From: Pigoraptor chileana
Lineage: Eukaryota; Opisthokonta; Filasterea
Direction: 5' to 3'
Assembly (NCBI GenBank): GCA_943704495.1
Contig: CALSCR010003772.1
Span: 1 to 31,119, forward strand
Length of the DNA: 31,119 nt
In this document: positions 10,450 through 21,845 of the stretch, in pieces
How the letters are laid out: each line of letters begins with the position of its first letter
Numbering within the stretch: position 1 is the first letter of the stretch
Notes under the pieces: model-generated
The model's database searches: none
What the model saw: the letters and a program-made list of their open reading frames with translations, nothing else
Told to the model about the DNA's origin: nothing
Program-made: the position numbers and the translations under genes

Positions 10450-12894
10450 CTAACCAAAGCTGGCTCCTTCGAGCTTCTCAAAGTGCTTCCGCGCATTGTG
10501 AATGTTGATGAGAGTCGCCGCAGAGGCTGTTGAAGTGATAATAATGGTATAGTCGGATTAAGAAAGTCAGTGTTAGTGGAAGAGAAACACCAACAAACAC
10601 ACACGGCGATCGCATACACGACACGAAACCATTTTATGTGACAAAAAATCGATATCCAAAACAAAACAAAAAAGGCCAAAAATGTAGGGAGGTTAAAAAA
10701 TTCAGGGGGGGAGCAAGGGTACTCACGGAGGCTGGGATCGGCGACAATGACCATGACGTAAGTGTTGGACGTGAACGTGTCGATGAATGCGGCAAAGTGC
10801 GAATTGCGCACCTCCATGCTCTGAAACTGCGCCTGCGATTTACTGTTCTCGCGGGGAATGACAGGCGATGACAGGTTGGCATCGGTGTGACACAGACAAC
10901 AGGTAACAGATTAATACCCAGTGGACACTATTGGCAGCAATACAAAACAGCTCATTCAAACACGCAAACGGCACGAATTGCAGATGTGGAACTCAAGAAG
11001 TGTCCCCATTTTGTTTCGTCACACGAAGAAAAACAGGCTCACAATACCACTACAAAGGCATACAACAATGACAGGAAAAGCGATGAGATTCGTGTGCACA
11101 CACAACAAAACGCCCACGCACCTGCAGCTGAGCTTGAACTGCTTAATGATGTTGCTGATCTTCTCAAACCGGTGGATATCCCTGTGGTTCTTGCGCGTCG
11201 AATGCGAAATGACAAGGAAAGTCGCGCGTTCAAACAGCACAACCTCATCGGCGTCGATAATATCGGCAAAGTTCTGTAGATGGGCCTCCAGCTGGGCGAC
11301 GTTGGGGATCAGCGAGTAAACAATCGAAGACCACGCCTGCAGGGGCACGTGAGCACAGAGCACACAACGCACACAAAGGTATGGAAAGAGGATTAAGACG
11401 GTGAAAAGACAATGATGCAGGACATGAATATAAGTCTGAAATTGTAGTGTGCGTGTTTTTGGCATTCCGAGTTCATGTCGTACAAAGGCCCTCTCATGCA
11501 CATGCGTGGCTGATCAGAAGGAGCACATGGAGGGTGCATGAAAGTGATCAGGGACGAGTACACATCCGGCAAGAGAGGAAGAGGGTGTGTGTGTGCGCGC
11601 GTGTGTGCAAGTGAGAGAGTGAGAGCGACAGAGAAAGTGGGTAGATGGACGGACCTTGTAGAGCGTCTCATCCCAGATGGATGTCTTGAAGCACGTGATC
11701 TGCAGGGGCAGCGACCGGCACTTGAGCTCCGCCTCGCGCTCGCGGAAAATCATGTCACGCTGGTCCTCCTGCACGAGATCCATTTTGTGGATCAAGCAGA
11801 AGATCTTTGCATCCTTCGAGTTTTGCAGAATGGCCTCCAGACACTCTTGGTAGTAGTGCATGTCCTTTTCCAATTCGCGGCTTTCCACGTCAAACACATA
11901 GATCAGAACCTCGACGTTGCGGAATATGTGGTCGCGTTGGCTTGCAAAGTAGTTCTCCATGAACGCCTCTTGGCTGATTGTGTCGGTGCGTTGTTAAGTG
12001 TGTGAATGTGTGTATGTGCATGTGTATAAGTGTGAGTGGATATGTGCGTATTATTATGAAACGAAGACAGTGTGCATGGTGGAAATAATGCGATAGGCCT
12101 CAGCGAGAGAGAGAGAGCGACAGGCATGGGATGCTCAACAAGGCACACAGTCTATTTGTATGGAGTTCTCTATAGTGCTCTCTGCTTCGATAGAGGAGCC
12201 CCGACCAACGAGTGCACATACACACCCTCCACAATCCCAAAGGTTGAGAACCAGGTTTCCAAGGAAACGAACGTGTGAATGCTCGACATCGACTGCAAGC
12301 AAAAGTGGCACACACACAGAGTAAGTGTCATTGTACCCCGCGGTTATTCCACAGTATGCGAGCACAATTGAGGGACTCGCACAAGCACAAGTGTATGTTA
12401 GAAGCACAACCTAAAACAACAGACGCTCACTTGTGTATCCGAGCCGCCGGGTGTCTCGGGCAATGTAATTAGCGAAGATGATGGAGCGCATCGAGGTCTT
12501 GCCGGAACCCGACTTGCCCATCAAAAGGACCTGTTCGTTGTTCATATTGTGCACAGAAACAAACACACAAGTATTAATGATCCAACATCACACTTCCTCG
12601 TATATGCACATGCATCGAATAGGTACTAATCAGCATTCGTCCTCCACGGCATCGCTCATACGGGAAATAAACGCACATGGCGAATAAATAAACACTCCGT
12701 TCGCCGCAAGTGGGTGTATAGAGGGTGGGTGTCGTAGAAAAGTCACAATCTGACATAAAACGCAATGCACTGAGCGCAATAAACGCACGCTTAGCAACCG
12801 AAAGAAAGAGAAGCACAGCACACGTGCGATGTACCCGACCCACACAAAGTGCAAAGTGTGATGCATGCACAACTTGACTGACCTTCTTCTTCAT
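10450..12894 (-). CDS. RRAGA: Rag GTPase A/B (Gtr1 family)
   Basis: RagA/B pairs with RagC/D on the lysosome and recruits TORC1 when amino acids are plentiful. Exons (minus, high to low): 12883-12894, 12431-12530, 12226-12292, 11655-11973, 11122-11336, 10727-10842, 10450-10526; 906 nt, 301 residues plus TAG, all phases closing. The G1 box [10 protein letters not shown], switch I region [14 protein letters not shown]3 box DCGGQ and G4 box HKMD ([12 protein letters not shown]) are intact. The C-terminal roadblock-like half includes [42 protein letters not shown] and the final [14 protein letters not shown]. The tail is slightly shorter than in animals (313 residues). The first coding exon holds only MKKK, so the nucleotide-binding loop starts in exon 2. 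An in-frame upstream ATG at 12966 exists, but [16 protein letters not shown] is the conserved family start. Confidence 0.97.
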
Positions 12895-14134
12895 TTTCCG
12901 CAAAGTGTGCTCTCCAGCAACAGGAAGAGAGAAAGGAGAGAAAAAGAGAGAGAGGAGAGAAGACAAACAACTCTACGTCTCTATTCTGTTTATACCAATC
13001 CTAAGGTGTATAAAGCTTATAAAGAGTTTGTAAGTAATAGGAAAACATGGTGCATCTTGCATTTCGTTGTTATTGCAAGTGAGAAACTGCTCACTCACGC
13101 GCTCACGCAATAGACTTGTGACTCGCGCCGGCGCCACGTATTTGAACATTGGTGAGAAATTTGGTGAAATATCAATCGCTTTTCAATTTAAAGGCACCGA
13201 GGGGCTCGCGGAGCTCCATCACATGACCAATTATCAGAAACACACGAGAGCTCGCAACGTATTCGGTTCGCATCCTCACGTGACTCTCGGCGACTGTTCG
13301 TGTGGATTTTACCTGCGACTCCTTTAATGGTCTGATAGAGCCGTAAGTGACCTTAATAGGATCTGATTGTGGGCGGATACCCCACAACAGGCAATGCCAT
13401 AGATTCAAATTTCAATACATTACAGGCGAGATCTCGGTAACGTCATCTTGTCCGGTGAATCGTTCGTCGGGGGTAAGTCGGGCGCCCCTCCACCAGACCG
13501 GGTCCGCGTTCCTCACTACAATTAACGCGGCCGGACCCATTACTGTTTTACACCGAGAAGCAGCACAGCCGTCCAGCGGCGAGTGAGGACTTCTCCCGTC
13601 AGCATATCTATATCGTCCATTGGCGACGGATTCGTAACGCAAGACCGTTCCCGGGGCGGGTCCCATCAGGTCTTCAGCCGTCGGTGGTGGAGAAGACCCG
13701 CCGCTGCGTACACCAGCTTTGTCATCCGCGTATGTTGCATGCACCGCCGCACTGGCGAGCACGAATCTGTTTATTGTTTTCTAGAAATTGAAAAAAAAAC
13801 TGTTTAGAGGTCGAGCTGTTCCCGCGAGCTCTGAGAGTCTAAGAACTGCCGAGCCCGGCAACGCGGGACGTCTGACCGCCGGCGATCGGCTGCAGATCGG
13901 TCATGGAGAAGTTTTTTGCCGCCTGCCACCGTCACGGCGGCATTGTGAGTACGGCGTTATACGGTGTATTGTAGCCAGCAGTAGCCGGGGCCGACTGAAA
14001 AGTGAATCTTCGGCTGCGGCTGAAGGCTGATCGGTAATCAGTGTTACTCCTGAGCCGTGTTGCTCCGCCGATCGAAGCTTATTGTTGATTATGACGGCGA
14101 CCGTGTTTCGCATTCCTCGGCCGATGCCATATAT
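12895..14134. other. Divergent spacer between RagA and the receptor kinase
   Basis: These 1.2 kb separate two head-to-head genes and should contain both promoters. The part near RagA has GA repeats (12920-12960). The right half (about 13430-14050) is more GC-rich than the left and may hold untranslated exons of the kinase. Frames of 60-116 residues occur, for example on the minus strand at 13412-13762, but show no domain or family resemblance. Confidence 0.55.
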
Positions 14135-17100
14135 ATGATGCAGGGCAACTGGAGGAGTGCTGGTGTCTCAGTCGACGTGCGTGCTGGCAAACCTAAACGC
14201 CTGGGTGCATTGGTGGTTGCGATGTGCCTACTGTGCCAAGCTCAAGTCGTCGTCGGCGCGTGCCCAGACACCTGTACGTGCAACGGAGGAGCCGTCCTTT
14301 CGTGTGCATTTCCCCAGGGGACCACCGCATTGTAAGTATTGAGTGCTTGCTTCATGTTCTCCGCCATAGTCCCGGACATGATAGAGTATAGTCCGAAATT
14401 ACTATAACGGAACCGCGCGTCGCCCTCGATATTCCACATTGGAGTCGTCCATTCCGCATCTTACCAGATTCGCCAGCTCGCACTGACTAGCACACTGCAT
14501 ATGCATCCTGAAACTTGACGCCGGCGGCCGCTGGCAACTGGCGATCCGTCTTGTCTTCCGCGGCATATACCTACACCATCACTAACTTACCGGTTTGCTG
14601 CGGGATGCAAACAACTTTGCAGGAGTTGGTCAAACAAGGGGCTGACGTCCATTGCCAGCGGCCTCTTTGATAGCATTCCCGGCCTGAAAACACTGTGAGT
14701 ATCTCCGAGACATCAGAAAGTTATTGCAGTGCGTTGCTGTTCCATACACTCTGTATGCTGATCGAGGTGAGCGTGTCGGCCCTGCAGCCACATGCGCCTG
14801 CCTGCTCCGGTACTGCCTAATATACATGGTGTAATCATGGCTGGCTTTCAGAAACGTCTGTTGCCGGACTGACTCACTTCCCGTCATCCACTCGGCTTCC
14901 ATGCGGCTATAATAATGCAGTGATCTCGACTCAAACCAAATTGCAACACTTCCAAGCGGGATTTTCGACAAGCTCACTGCGCTGACCACACTGTGGGTGG
15001 AGTGTACCACAGCCGGGAGCGCTGAGTCTCACCCTCAGCGCTGATTGTGCGTCTTTTACAAATGTGCGGCGACCAAGGGCGCTCAGTACCCTTGGATACC
15101 GACTGAGTTTTACTCCACCCTATAACACTACCGCACTTTCAACTAATTTTTGACAGATACCTCGGTTCAAACGAAATTGTGACGCTTTCAAGCGGGATTT
15201 TCAACAGGCTATCTGCACTGACTGTTCTGTGAGTAAGTCGTGGCGCGGACTAAACGCGCGGTTGTTATTTTTCAGGCAATTTCATTCACAGGCACTGGAC
15301 AAAGTCGGATTTTCATTACTGACTCACCCTGTCAATGTCATATCATTTGACTCATGCAGTTACCTCAATTCAAACCAAATTGCGACACTTCCAATCGGGA
15401 TATTCGACAAACTTACTGCGCTGAATACGCTGTGAGTGGGAGAACGGCGCGATTGTTATACTGCGATTGCATTGAAAGTCAAGCGACTGATTTCTCTCAC
15501 TCTCAGCTATCATTCCGTTTGACTAATATCAGGACCCCTGCTAATACTACAATGCAGTGAGCTCAGATTAAACCAAATTGCGATACTTCCAATCGGGATA
15601 TTCGACAACCTTACTGCGCTGACTACACTGTGAGTGGGAGACCTGATGGCGCAGTTGTTTGTTTGTCGCCGAGCTTATCATGACTCGCGGACTTGCGTAA
15701 CAGCAACTGACGTCACTCACTCTGTCATTCCATGTAATTCGCTCATGCACCGACAGTCAGCTCAACTCAAACCAAATTGCGACACTTCCGAGCGGGATAT
15801 TCGACAAGCTCACTGCGCTGACTACTCTGTGAGTGCGAGAACAGTGTGGATTATAATCAGTCGCTTGTTTGTTTACGTTTGTTTGTTTGCAGCTGCAACT
15901 GCATTGACAACGATTGATGTCACCCACAATATTATATGCCGATTCGAACTCCTCTGACATTGATAAACAGTGACCTTGGGCTAAACCAAATCGAGATACT
16001 TCCAAGCGGGATATTCGACAAACTTGTCAGCCTTTCGGTATGTTTATTTGCGTCTGAGTGCCTCATTTCGATTCAAAAGCAATGTTGTGAGGGACGATGC
16101 ATGGCACCACAACCGTCCATTACTTTTTTTAACGCTGCGACACAAACGATTGCTTTGTTTTGTGCAACACTGGGCAGTTTTGAAACATCTGATATGACAA
16201 CTTACAAAAGTGCTTGAATTTTTTGAATTCGGCGCAATCACAGAGGGTGGTTCTTGCGTTGAATCCCGGTAACAAAGGCAATCTCTGCTCCAACAGCGCA
16301 AGTCGATGTGTCGCGAATATGTGCGCCAACTGCTTTTGTGAAATCGGTTGGACTGGCACGGCGTGCTCTGCAACGTGCACGTCGGGAACATTTGGATCGG
16401 ATTGTGCGATGTCGTGCAGCTGTAAAAACGGTGCGGCATGCGATCCAGTAACCGGAGCGTGCACGTGCTCTGCTGGGTGGACGGGTAGCGTGTGCGATAT
16501 TTCATGCACAAGCGATCGTTTTGGCGCCAATTGCAGCAGTGTTTGTGGCTGTAAGAATGGTGCAGCGTGCGATCGGTTCACTGGTGCGTGTGCGTGTCCT
16601 GCAGGGTGGACGGGCATCAGCTGCGACCAGGCGTGTGCAAGCAACCGCTTCGGCATCAATTGCAGCAGTGCGTGCAGCTGCAGTAACGGAGCGTTATGCA
16701 ATAGGTTCACTGGCGCTTGCACATGCACTGCTGGCTGGACTGGCGTGAATTGTGATCAAGTGTGCGCAAGCGATCGATTTGGCGCCAATTGTGTTGAAAA
16801 ATGCACCTGTAAGAATGGGGCGACGTGTGACCGGTTTACTGGCGCCTGCGCGTGCACCGCGGGATGGACAGGCGCTAACTGTGACATTGCATGTGCGAGT
16901 GATCGGTTTGGCGCCAACTGCACCCAGTCATGCAACTGCAAGAATGGTGCAACAACTTGCGATCGATTTACGGGGATGTGTGCATGCACTGCGGGGTGGA
17001 CGGGGGCAAACTGTGATCTTGCGTGTGCAAGCGATCGTTTTGGCGCCAACTGCACCCAGTCGTGCAATTGCGAGAACGGAACCACTTGTGACCGGTTCAC

Positions 17101-20100
17101 TGGAGCGTGCACATGCCCTGCGGGGTGGATGGGCGTCACGTGCAATGTCGAATGCCCTGTCGGGCAATACGGACCCAATTGCACTCTTGCGTGCCCGTGT
17201 AGTAACGGCAGTTGTAACAGATTCAACGGCACCTGCGAATGCGCGGCAAAGACGGGATTGTATGGACCGTCTTGCTCATGTAAGGTTTATGTCAGTACCA
17301 GTCGACTGTCTCTCCATCGAACTTCCTCTCTTTACAGCCTAACCACCTTCATTAACATTGTTTTCTGTTCTTGTTGTGGTCTTGTTATTCTTGTTGCAGC
17401 ATGCGCATGCAATGGTGGCGTCTGTGATGATGGCCTTTTCGGTAATGGAACTTGCGACTGCACTGCCCTCCTTGGCGTTGGAGGCCCACACTGCAACACA
17501 ACCTGCGATCTTCTTCCCGGCCGTAAAATGTACGGCTTAGGCTGCAACACACCCTGCAAATGCGAGAACGGCGCTGCATGCGATGCATCCACCGGCAAGT
17601 GCACGTGTACATTTGGATGGACGGGTGTCATTTGCAACGTGGTCGTCGCTCCGTCTGTGCCAAAGGTCAACGCCACGACGGAATTGACCCAAGACGGCAT
17701 TGGCATACGACTCCGATGGAGCCATGACGATGTCGGTCCGCGCGCATGGAACGCGTGGCGGTACGAGATTCGTCGAGCGGGATGTATCCCCAAGGTGTAT
17801 CAAGTGGGTCGGCACCTGTGCAACAACTGACATCTGTCCACTTCCACGTCCCATCCCACGCTGTCTCTGACTGTACATAGCTTCATTTGAATGCCAAACT
17901 GACAGGTCGGCGATGTGCTCACATTCATCGACACTAATGTCGTTATCGGCCAAGGATATACGTACTTTGTGCAGCCCTTCAACATCAAGAATGTGTCCTC
18001 GCCGTCAGCGGGTCAATTTTCAATCGAACGCCTTGAAAAGGCAGAGCTGCCGTCGCCCCCCTACACTGTCTCGTCCACTCCAACACTCGATCCCGACAAC
18101 AACCAACATCCCATGATCAAGTTTACGTGGAAGGAAGACTCAAGCAGCGGTCCCATCATCGAGACGCTCATCTTCCGCGATGGTCGTCTCATCTTGGAGG
18201 GGCGCATGGCGACAGAGTACAAGGATAGAGACGTCGTATTTGGACGAACGTACGAGTATGAAATTGTCAGCGTAAACCAATACGGAAACTCGAATGCCAC
18301 ACGTTTCAGTGAGACGGCCTCCATTGGACCAACAGACTCGGGCACTCCGACGGCCGGTGCATCCTCATCGAGCAACGTGGTCGGACCCGTGGCTGGCGGC
18401 GTCGTGGGTGCAATTGTCGGCGCGGCGGGCATTGTCTTTGCGATTCTCTTTGTCCGCAAGCGAGCGTCACGCAAGAAGATGGAAGCACTCGCACGAACGG
18501 AGCTCGATTTGATCGATACCGTCGTGCGCCGCCCCGAAATCGCCGAAATCGAAATGCCTGGATCCTGCATTCATCTGCGCAATAGAATTGGCGGTGTGTG
18601 CATGCACGCTGTTTCATCGCTCACAAACACTTTATTGTTCGAATTCCACTGATCTGTGCGTTGTGGCGCTCATACTTACTGATGTCAGTGTTTATCACAC
18701 CGTCCCATCGCAGAGGGAGAGTTCGGCGAGGTCTATCTTGCCGACATCACGCCTCGCGGAGGCAGCGTTGCGGCGATCAAAGCTGCCGTCAAGACTTTTA
18801 AAGTGACGGCTCTGTCAAGCGCGGACGAAATCCGCTCGGCGCGGAGTGCATTTATGGCGGAGATTGATCTCATGCGGACCATTCCAAAGCACACAAACAT
18901 CATCGAGCTTGTTGGCGTCTGCACACAGGTGGGCACAGTCACGTGACGATACCTGTATGTTTACTATTCTAGTCGACTGTGAAGCGAATATCATGAATCC
19001 AATCTGTTCCATTCAGTCCAACCGATCCATCCCTTCAGCTTTGTCGACTTTGTCTGCAATGATTGTGTCTGTTGTCGGTACATGAGCTATATCATTCACT
19101 GACAGCCATATGAATTGTATCGCTGTCGTTTCCTTTCGTGATCGCAGAGCGAACCCAACTGCATGGTTCTCGAATTCGCCGCACATGGAGATCTGCGTCA
19201 CTTTCTCAGTAATGGCAAGGCCTCCGACTTCACTTCAACGGACCTTCTTTGCTTTTGCATCGGTAAGAAAAAGCCCAGAAGTCACGTGTGCGATGTCTGA
19301 TACAACTGCATGTAACTGTGTTTTTTGCATGCGGTCGGTATGAACGTCAGTATGGACGCTTATGCTGTCCGAGATGTAATGTAATTTTATTAATGCGATT
19401 GTTCTGTTTCGACCATGTGCCGTGCTCAAACAACCTCGTCATTTGCAGATATTGCACGCGGAATGGAGCACCTTGCCAAGTGCGAAATCGTTCACAGGTA
19501 TGTGTGCAGTGTGCATGTGCATTGTAGTGTAACTAACTATCGGCATACATGTGTGTATTATAATGTGGCATGTCTACAGTATGTGTGAGTGTCAGTGTGC
19601 GTGTGCGCCGTGTACTGTGTGCATTTGTGCATTATATGGCATGTGCCGGTGTGTGTGTGTGTGCATCATGCCGGTTGCGGCACTGCTGTTAGAGTGATAA
19701 AAGATTGCATTTGGTTTCACCGGTACGGTGTTGCATGTTTTTCTTTCCTCCCGGCCACTTAACTTCAAAAACTGACCCATCGGACGCGTGGCGAATGTGC
19801 ACAGGGACCTTGCCGCTCGCAACTGCATGGTCGTCGCCGGACCCCGCCCTCCCAACTCCATCGAGAATGGCTGGAAGTTGAGTCCCAAAGCACAAGTGAT
19901 TGTCAAGGTTGCGGACATGGGCCTCTCACGTGACACGAGTGGATCTGGCGACTACTACATGGCCAAGACGCGCAGGAAACTGCCCGTCAAATGGTGAGTT
20001 CCATCGCCGTGCGGCTGTCTACTGTACTTGTCTATGTTTGTCTGCAAGCCTCTGTCTGCCAATGTTTGTGTTGCCGACATTCGTCTTTGTGCGGACTGTT

Positions 20101-20425
20101 ATTACTGCTGTTTGCATCTCAGAATGTTTACACACTCAGTGTAGTACATCAGATGAATGCTGCACAAGCGTCAGTGCATACTTGCCGTTTGTAACAAGTA
20201 CATGTCATCAAGTATATTTGGAAGGCGCCTCAGTGAGAGTCTTGAGAAAATGGTCCACGTGGTTCATTTGAATCTTTGTATACCGCCAGTGACTGGTGAC
20301 TGTCAATGGTGACTGTTGATGAAGTCTGATTCGCTCCTCTATTACGCGAGCTTTGGTCAAATTAGTTTAATTTGTTGTCAATACTAACGCCACAGCTTCG
20401 ATCCAACACAATGCTACTCGACTGT

Positions 20426-20460
<35 letters not shown>

Positions 20461-21100
20461 GATGAGCCCAGAGTCTCTTCAGCATCGAATATTTACTCAG
20501 GCGTCGGATGTGTGGTCGTTTGGCATTGTCATGTGGGAGGTGTTTGCACGCGGAGCCAAGCCCTACCCCGGACTCGAGAACCACGCTGTATCGAGTAAGT
20601 ACACTGCAAACTCGCCATTGCATTGTTACTGTAAAAAACGGATTGCGCCATCTCACACGTGAGTTAAACGATAATACGTACTGTTACATATGATGACAGC
20701 CTATCTATCGCAGGACAAGCGCATGGAACCGCCAATGGACTGTCCGAAACTGGTCAGTGCTGCAATGGAGTCTTGCTGGCGAAGACTTGCAGAAACGCGA
20801 CCACAATTCTCTCAGATTGTTCTTCAACTTCGACGAGGAATGGCTGCGCTATGCGGAACGGAGGGCGGCGGTGGTCATCTGAGTGGTCGTGGCATTGGCA
20901 GTGGCGATTTGGACGCTGTGAATATGTCAGACATCGCAATATCGGGAACATATGCGCTGACTGTTCCCGATGACGTCGACACTCAGTATGCAGAGACAGT
21001 GCCAAACCCCGGCGAAGGGGAAACTTTGTACACACTCGACAGTGAAAACGCGATGTTTGAACAGAATAGCAAGACGGCAGGCCAACATTCGTTGGCTTAA
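14135..21100 (+). CDS. Receptor tyrosine kinase: LRR-EGF-FN3-TM-kinase
   Basis: A surface receptor that would phosphorylate tyrosines when engaged. Seventeen exons: 14135-14331, 14623-14694, 14921-14992, 15157-15228, 15360-15431, 15558-15629, 15757-15828, 15971-16037, 16244-17279, 17400-17803, 17906-18593, 18714-18928, 19148-19262, 19449-19497, 19805-19993, 20461-20594, 20700-21100; 1308 residues, phases closing. Order: signal peptide (hydrophobic 23-42, after a long basic leader, so an upstream exon is possible), cysteine cap CPDTCTC, seven LRRs (about 66-232), nine EGF-like modules (about 260-650), two FN3-like domains, TM about 870-895, kinase about 935-1225. Kinase marks: [12 protein letters not shown] loop, AAVKTFK lysine (968), FMAEIDLM glutamate, HRDLAARN (1067-1074), DMG in place of DFG (1105-1107), DYY activation tyrosines, PVKWMSPESL and [13 protein letters not shown]. 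The HRDLAARN and PVKWM signatures mark a tyrosine rather than serine kinase. The ligand is unknown. Confidence 0.93.
14623..16037 (+). repeat. Array of seven one-LRR exons
   Basis: Six exons of exactly 72 nt (14623, 14921, 15157, 15360, 15558, 15757 starts) and a seventh of 67 nt each encode one 24-residue leucine-rich repeat, pattern [19 protein letters not shown]. The six 72-nt exons begin and end in the same phase, with two nucleotides of a Leu codon left at the donor, so adding or skipping one keeps the frame. Introns are 126-226 nt. Several share similar starts (GTGAGTGGGAGAAC or GTGAGTGGGAGACC types) and similar TCATTCCATTTGACTC-like stretches before the acceptor, indicating duplication of exon plus intron. 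Confidence 0.9.
16511..17158 (+). repeat. Tandem EGF-module units of 129/132 bp
   Basis: Starts of the AGCGATCG-type segment lie at 16511, 16640, 16769, 16898 and 17030, so the period is 129, 129, 129 and 132 bp. Each unit encodes one 43-44-residue EGF-like module, for example DRFGANC, then [22 protein letters not shown]. The long unit carries one extra Thr codon. High similarity among units suggests recent duplication or gene conversion. All lie within one exon, unlike the LRRs. Confidence 0.9.
17280..17399 (+). other. 120-nt intron of the kinase gene that is open in frame
   Basis: Donor TCAT|GTAAGG and acceptor TTGTTGCAG|CATGC give a normal GT-AG intron that joins two EGF-like modules (PSCS to CACNGG). 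Its length is a multiple of three and it has no stop in the reading frame. If retained it would add 40 residues, including the hydrophobic stretch [20 protein letters not shown]. Confidence 0.8.
20426..20458. repeat. (TA)n microsatellite abutting a kinase-gene acceptor
   Basis: A TA run extends to within three bases of the acceptor AG at 20459-20460. It occupies the place where a polypyrimidine tract is normally found, before the exon encoding the WMSPESL segment. Confidence 0.93.
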
Positions 21101-21845
21101 AGCGCGTTTTGCATGCGAGGGCACAGACGAGTGTGCCACGGGCCGCGAGTCGTCTTTGCTGGCGACAACTGATAATTATATATGTGATGATTAACTAAAA
21201 TCTCTGAAAAATTTGAAATCAAGACAGAGTCGGCCAGTCAGTTAACGTCGGACACGATCTTTTCCACCGTCAAAGGGGGGTTGAGTGCATTTATGAACGG
21301 CGGATGAGGAAAACGAGTGTGCCGGATTGAAGCAAAGCAACGTAAACTGGACTGGCAATTTAATTGTTACAATGCGGTTGGATAATTCAGTGGCCCCCGT
21401 CAGCTCCAGAAGTCGTTTGTCGCATGGCATTGACAGTTGAGTCAGGTTTTATAAGTATCAATTCTATTCCCTTCTGTTCCAGTTGGCAACAAATGAATCA
21501 GAATGACATGCATGAACTGAGTGAGCAACAAACTTGCATCACTACAGCTGCACTGGAGTATGTTTATCGCCATTACATCTCCGTCCCGGTTGGCGGGTAT
21601 ACACGGCAATTGCAGTGAGTTCTCATCGGAACATAACTAAACGATAGAAGATCCAGCAGCGGCGGGGCTAGGAAAACAGACATGTACTTGCTAAACACAC
21701 ACCAAACAGTATGCATTCCATACGAAATAAACTCAGGAATGTATATTCTGAAATACATCACAGAAACACGTGTGTGCGAATTATAAATACGACAGAAACC
21801 ACATAAACGATACACAAAGTCAGAGCCGCGCGGTTGATTCAAAAG
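21101..21845. other. Convergent spacer between kinase and RhoGEF genes
   Basis: This holds the 3' untranslated regions of two tail-to-tail genes. A plus-strand AATAAA at 21726-21731, 626 nt after the kinase stop, could be its polyadenylation signal, though it lies close to the RhoGEF 3' end. No other gene is visible. Confidence 0.55.

Noticed and set aside
13412-13762. 116-residue minus-strand frame in the RagA-kinase spacer
   Set aside because: There is no family resemblance and no support from neighbouring splice sites, and the GC-rich tract leaves open frames by chance.
16214-17830. Single 538-residue EGF frame as an intronless gene
   Set aside because: It reads through a consensus intron at 17280-17399 and past a donor at 17804. 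The spliced model continues into the FN3 and kinase exons with matching phase.
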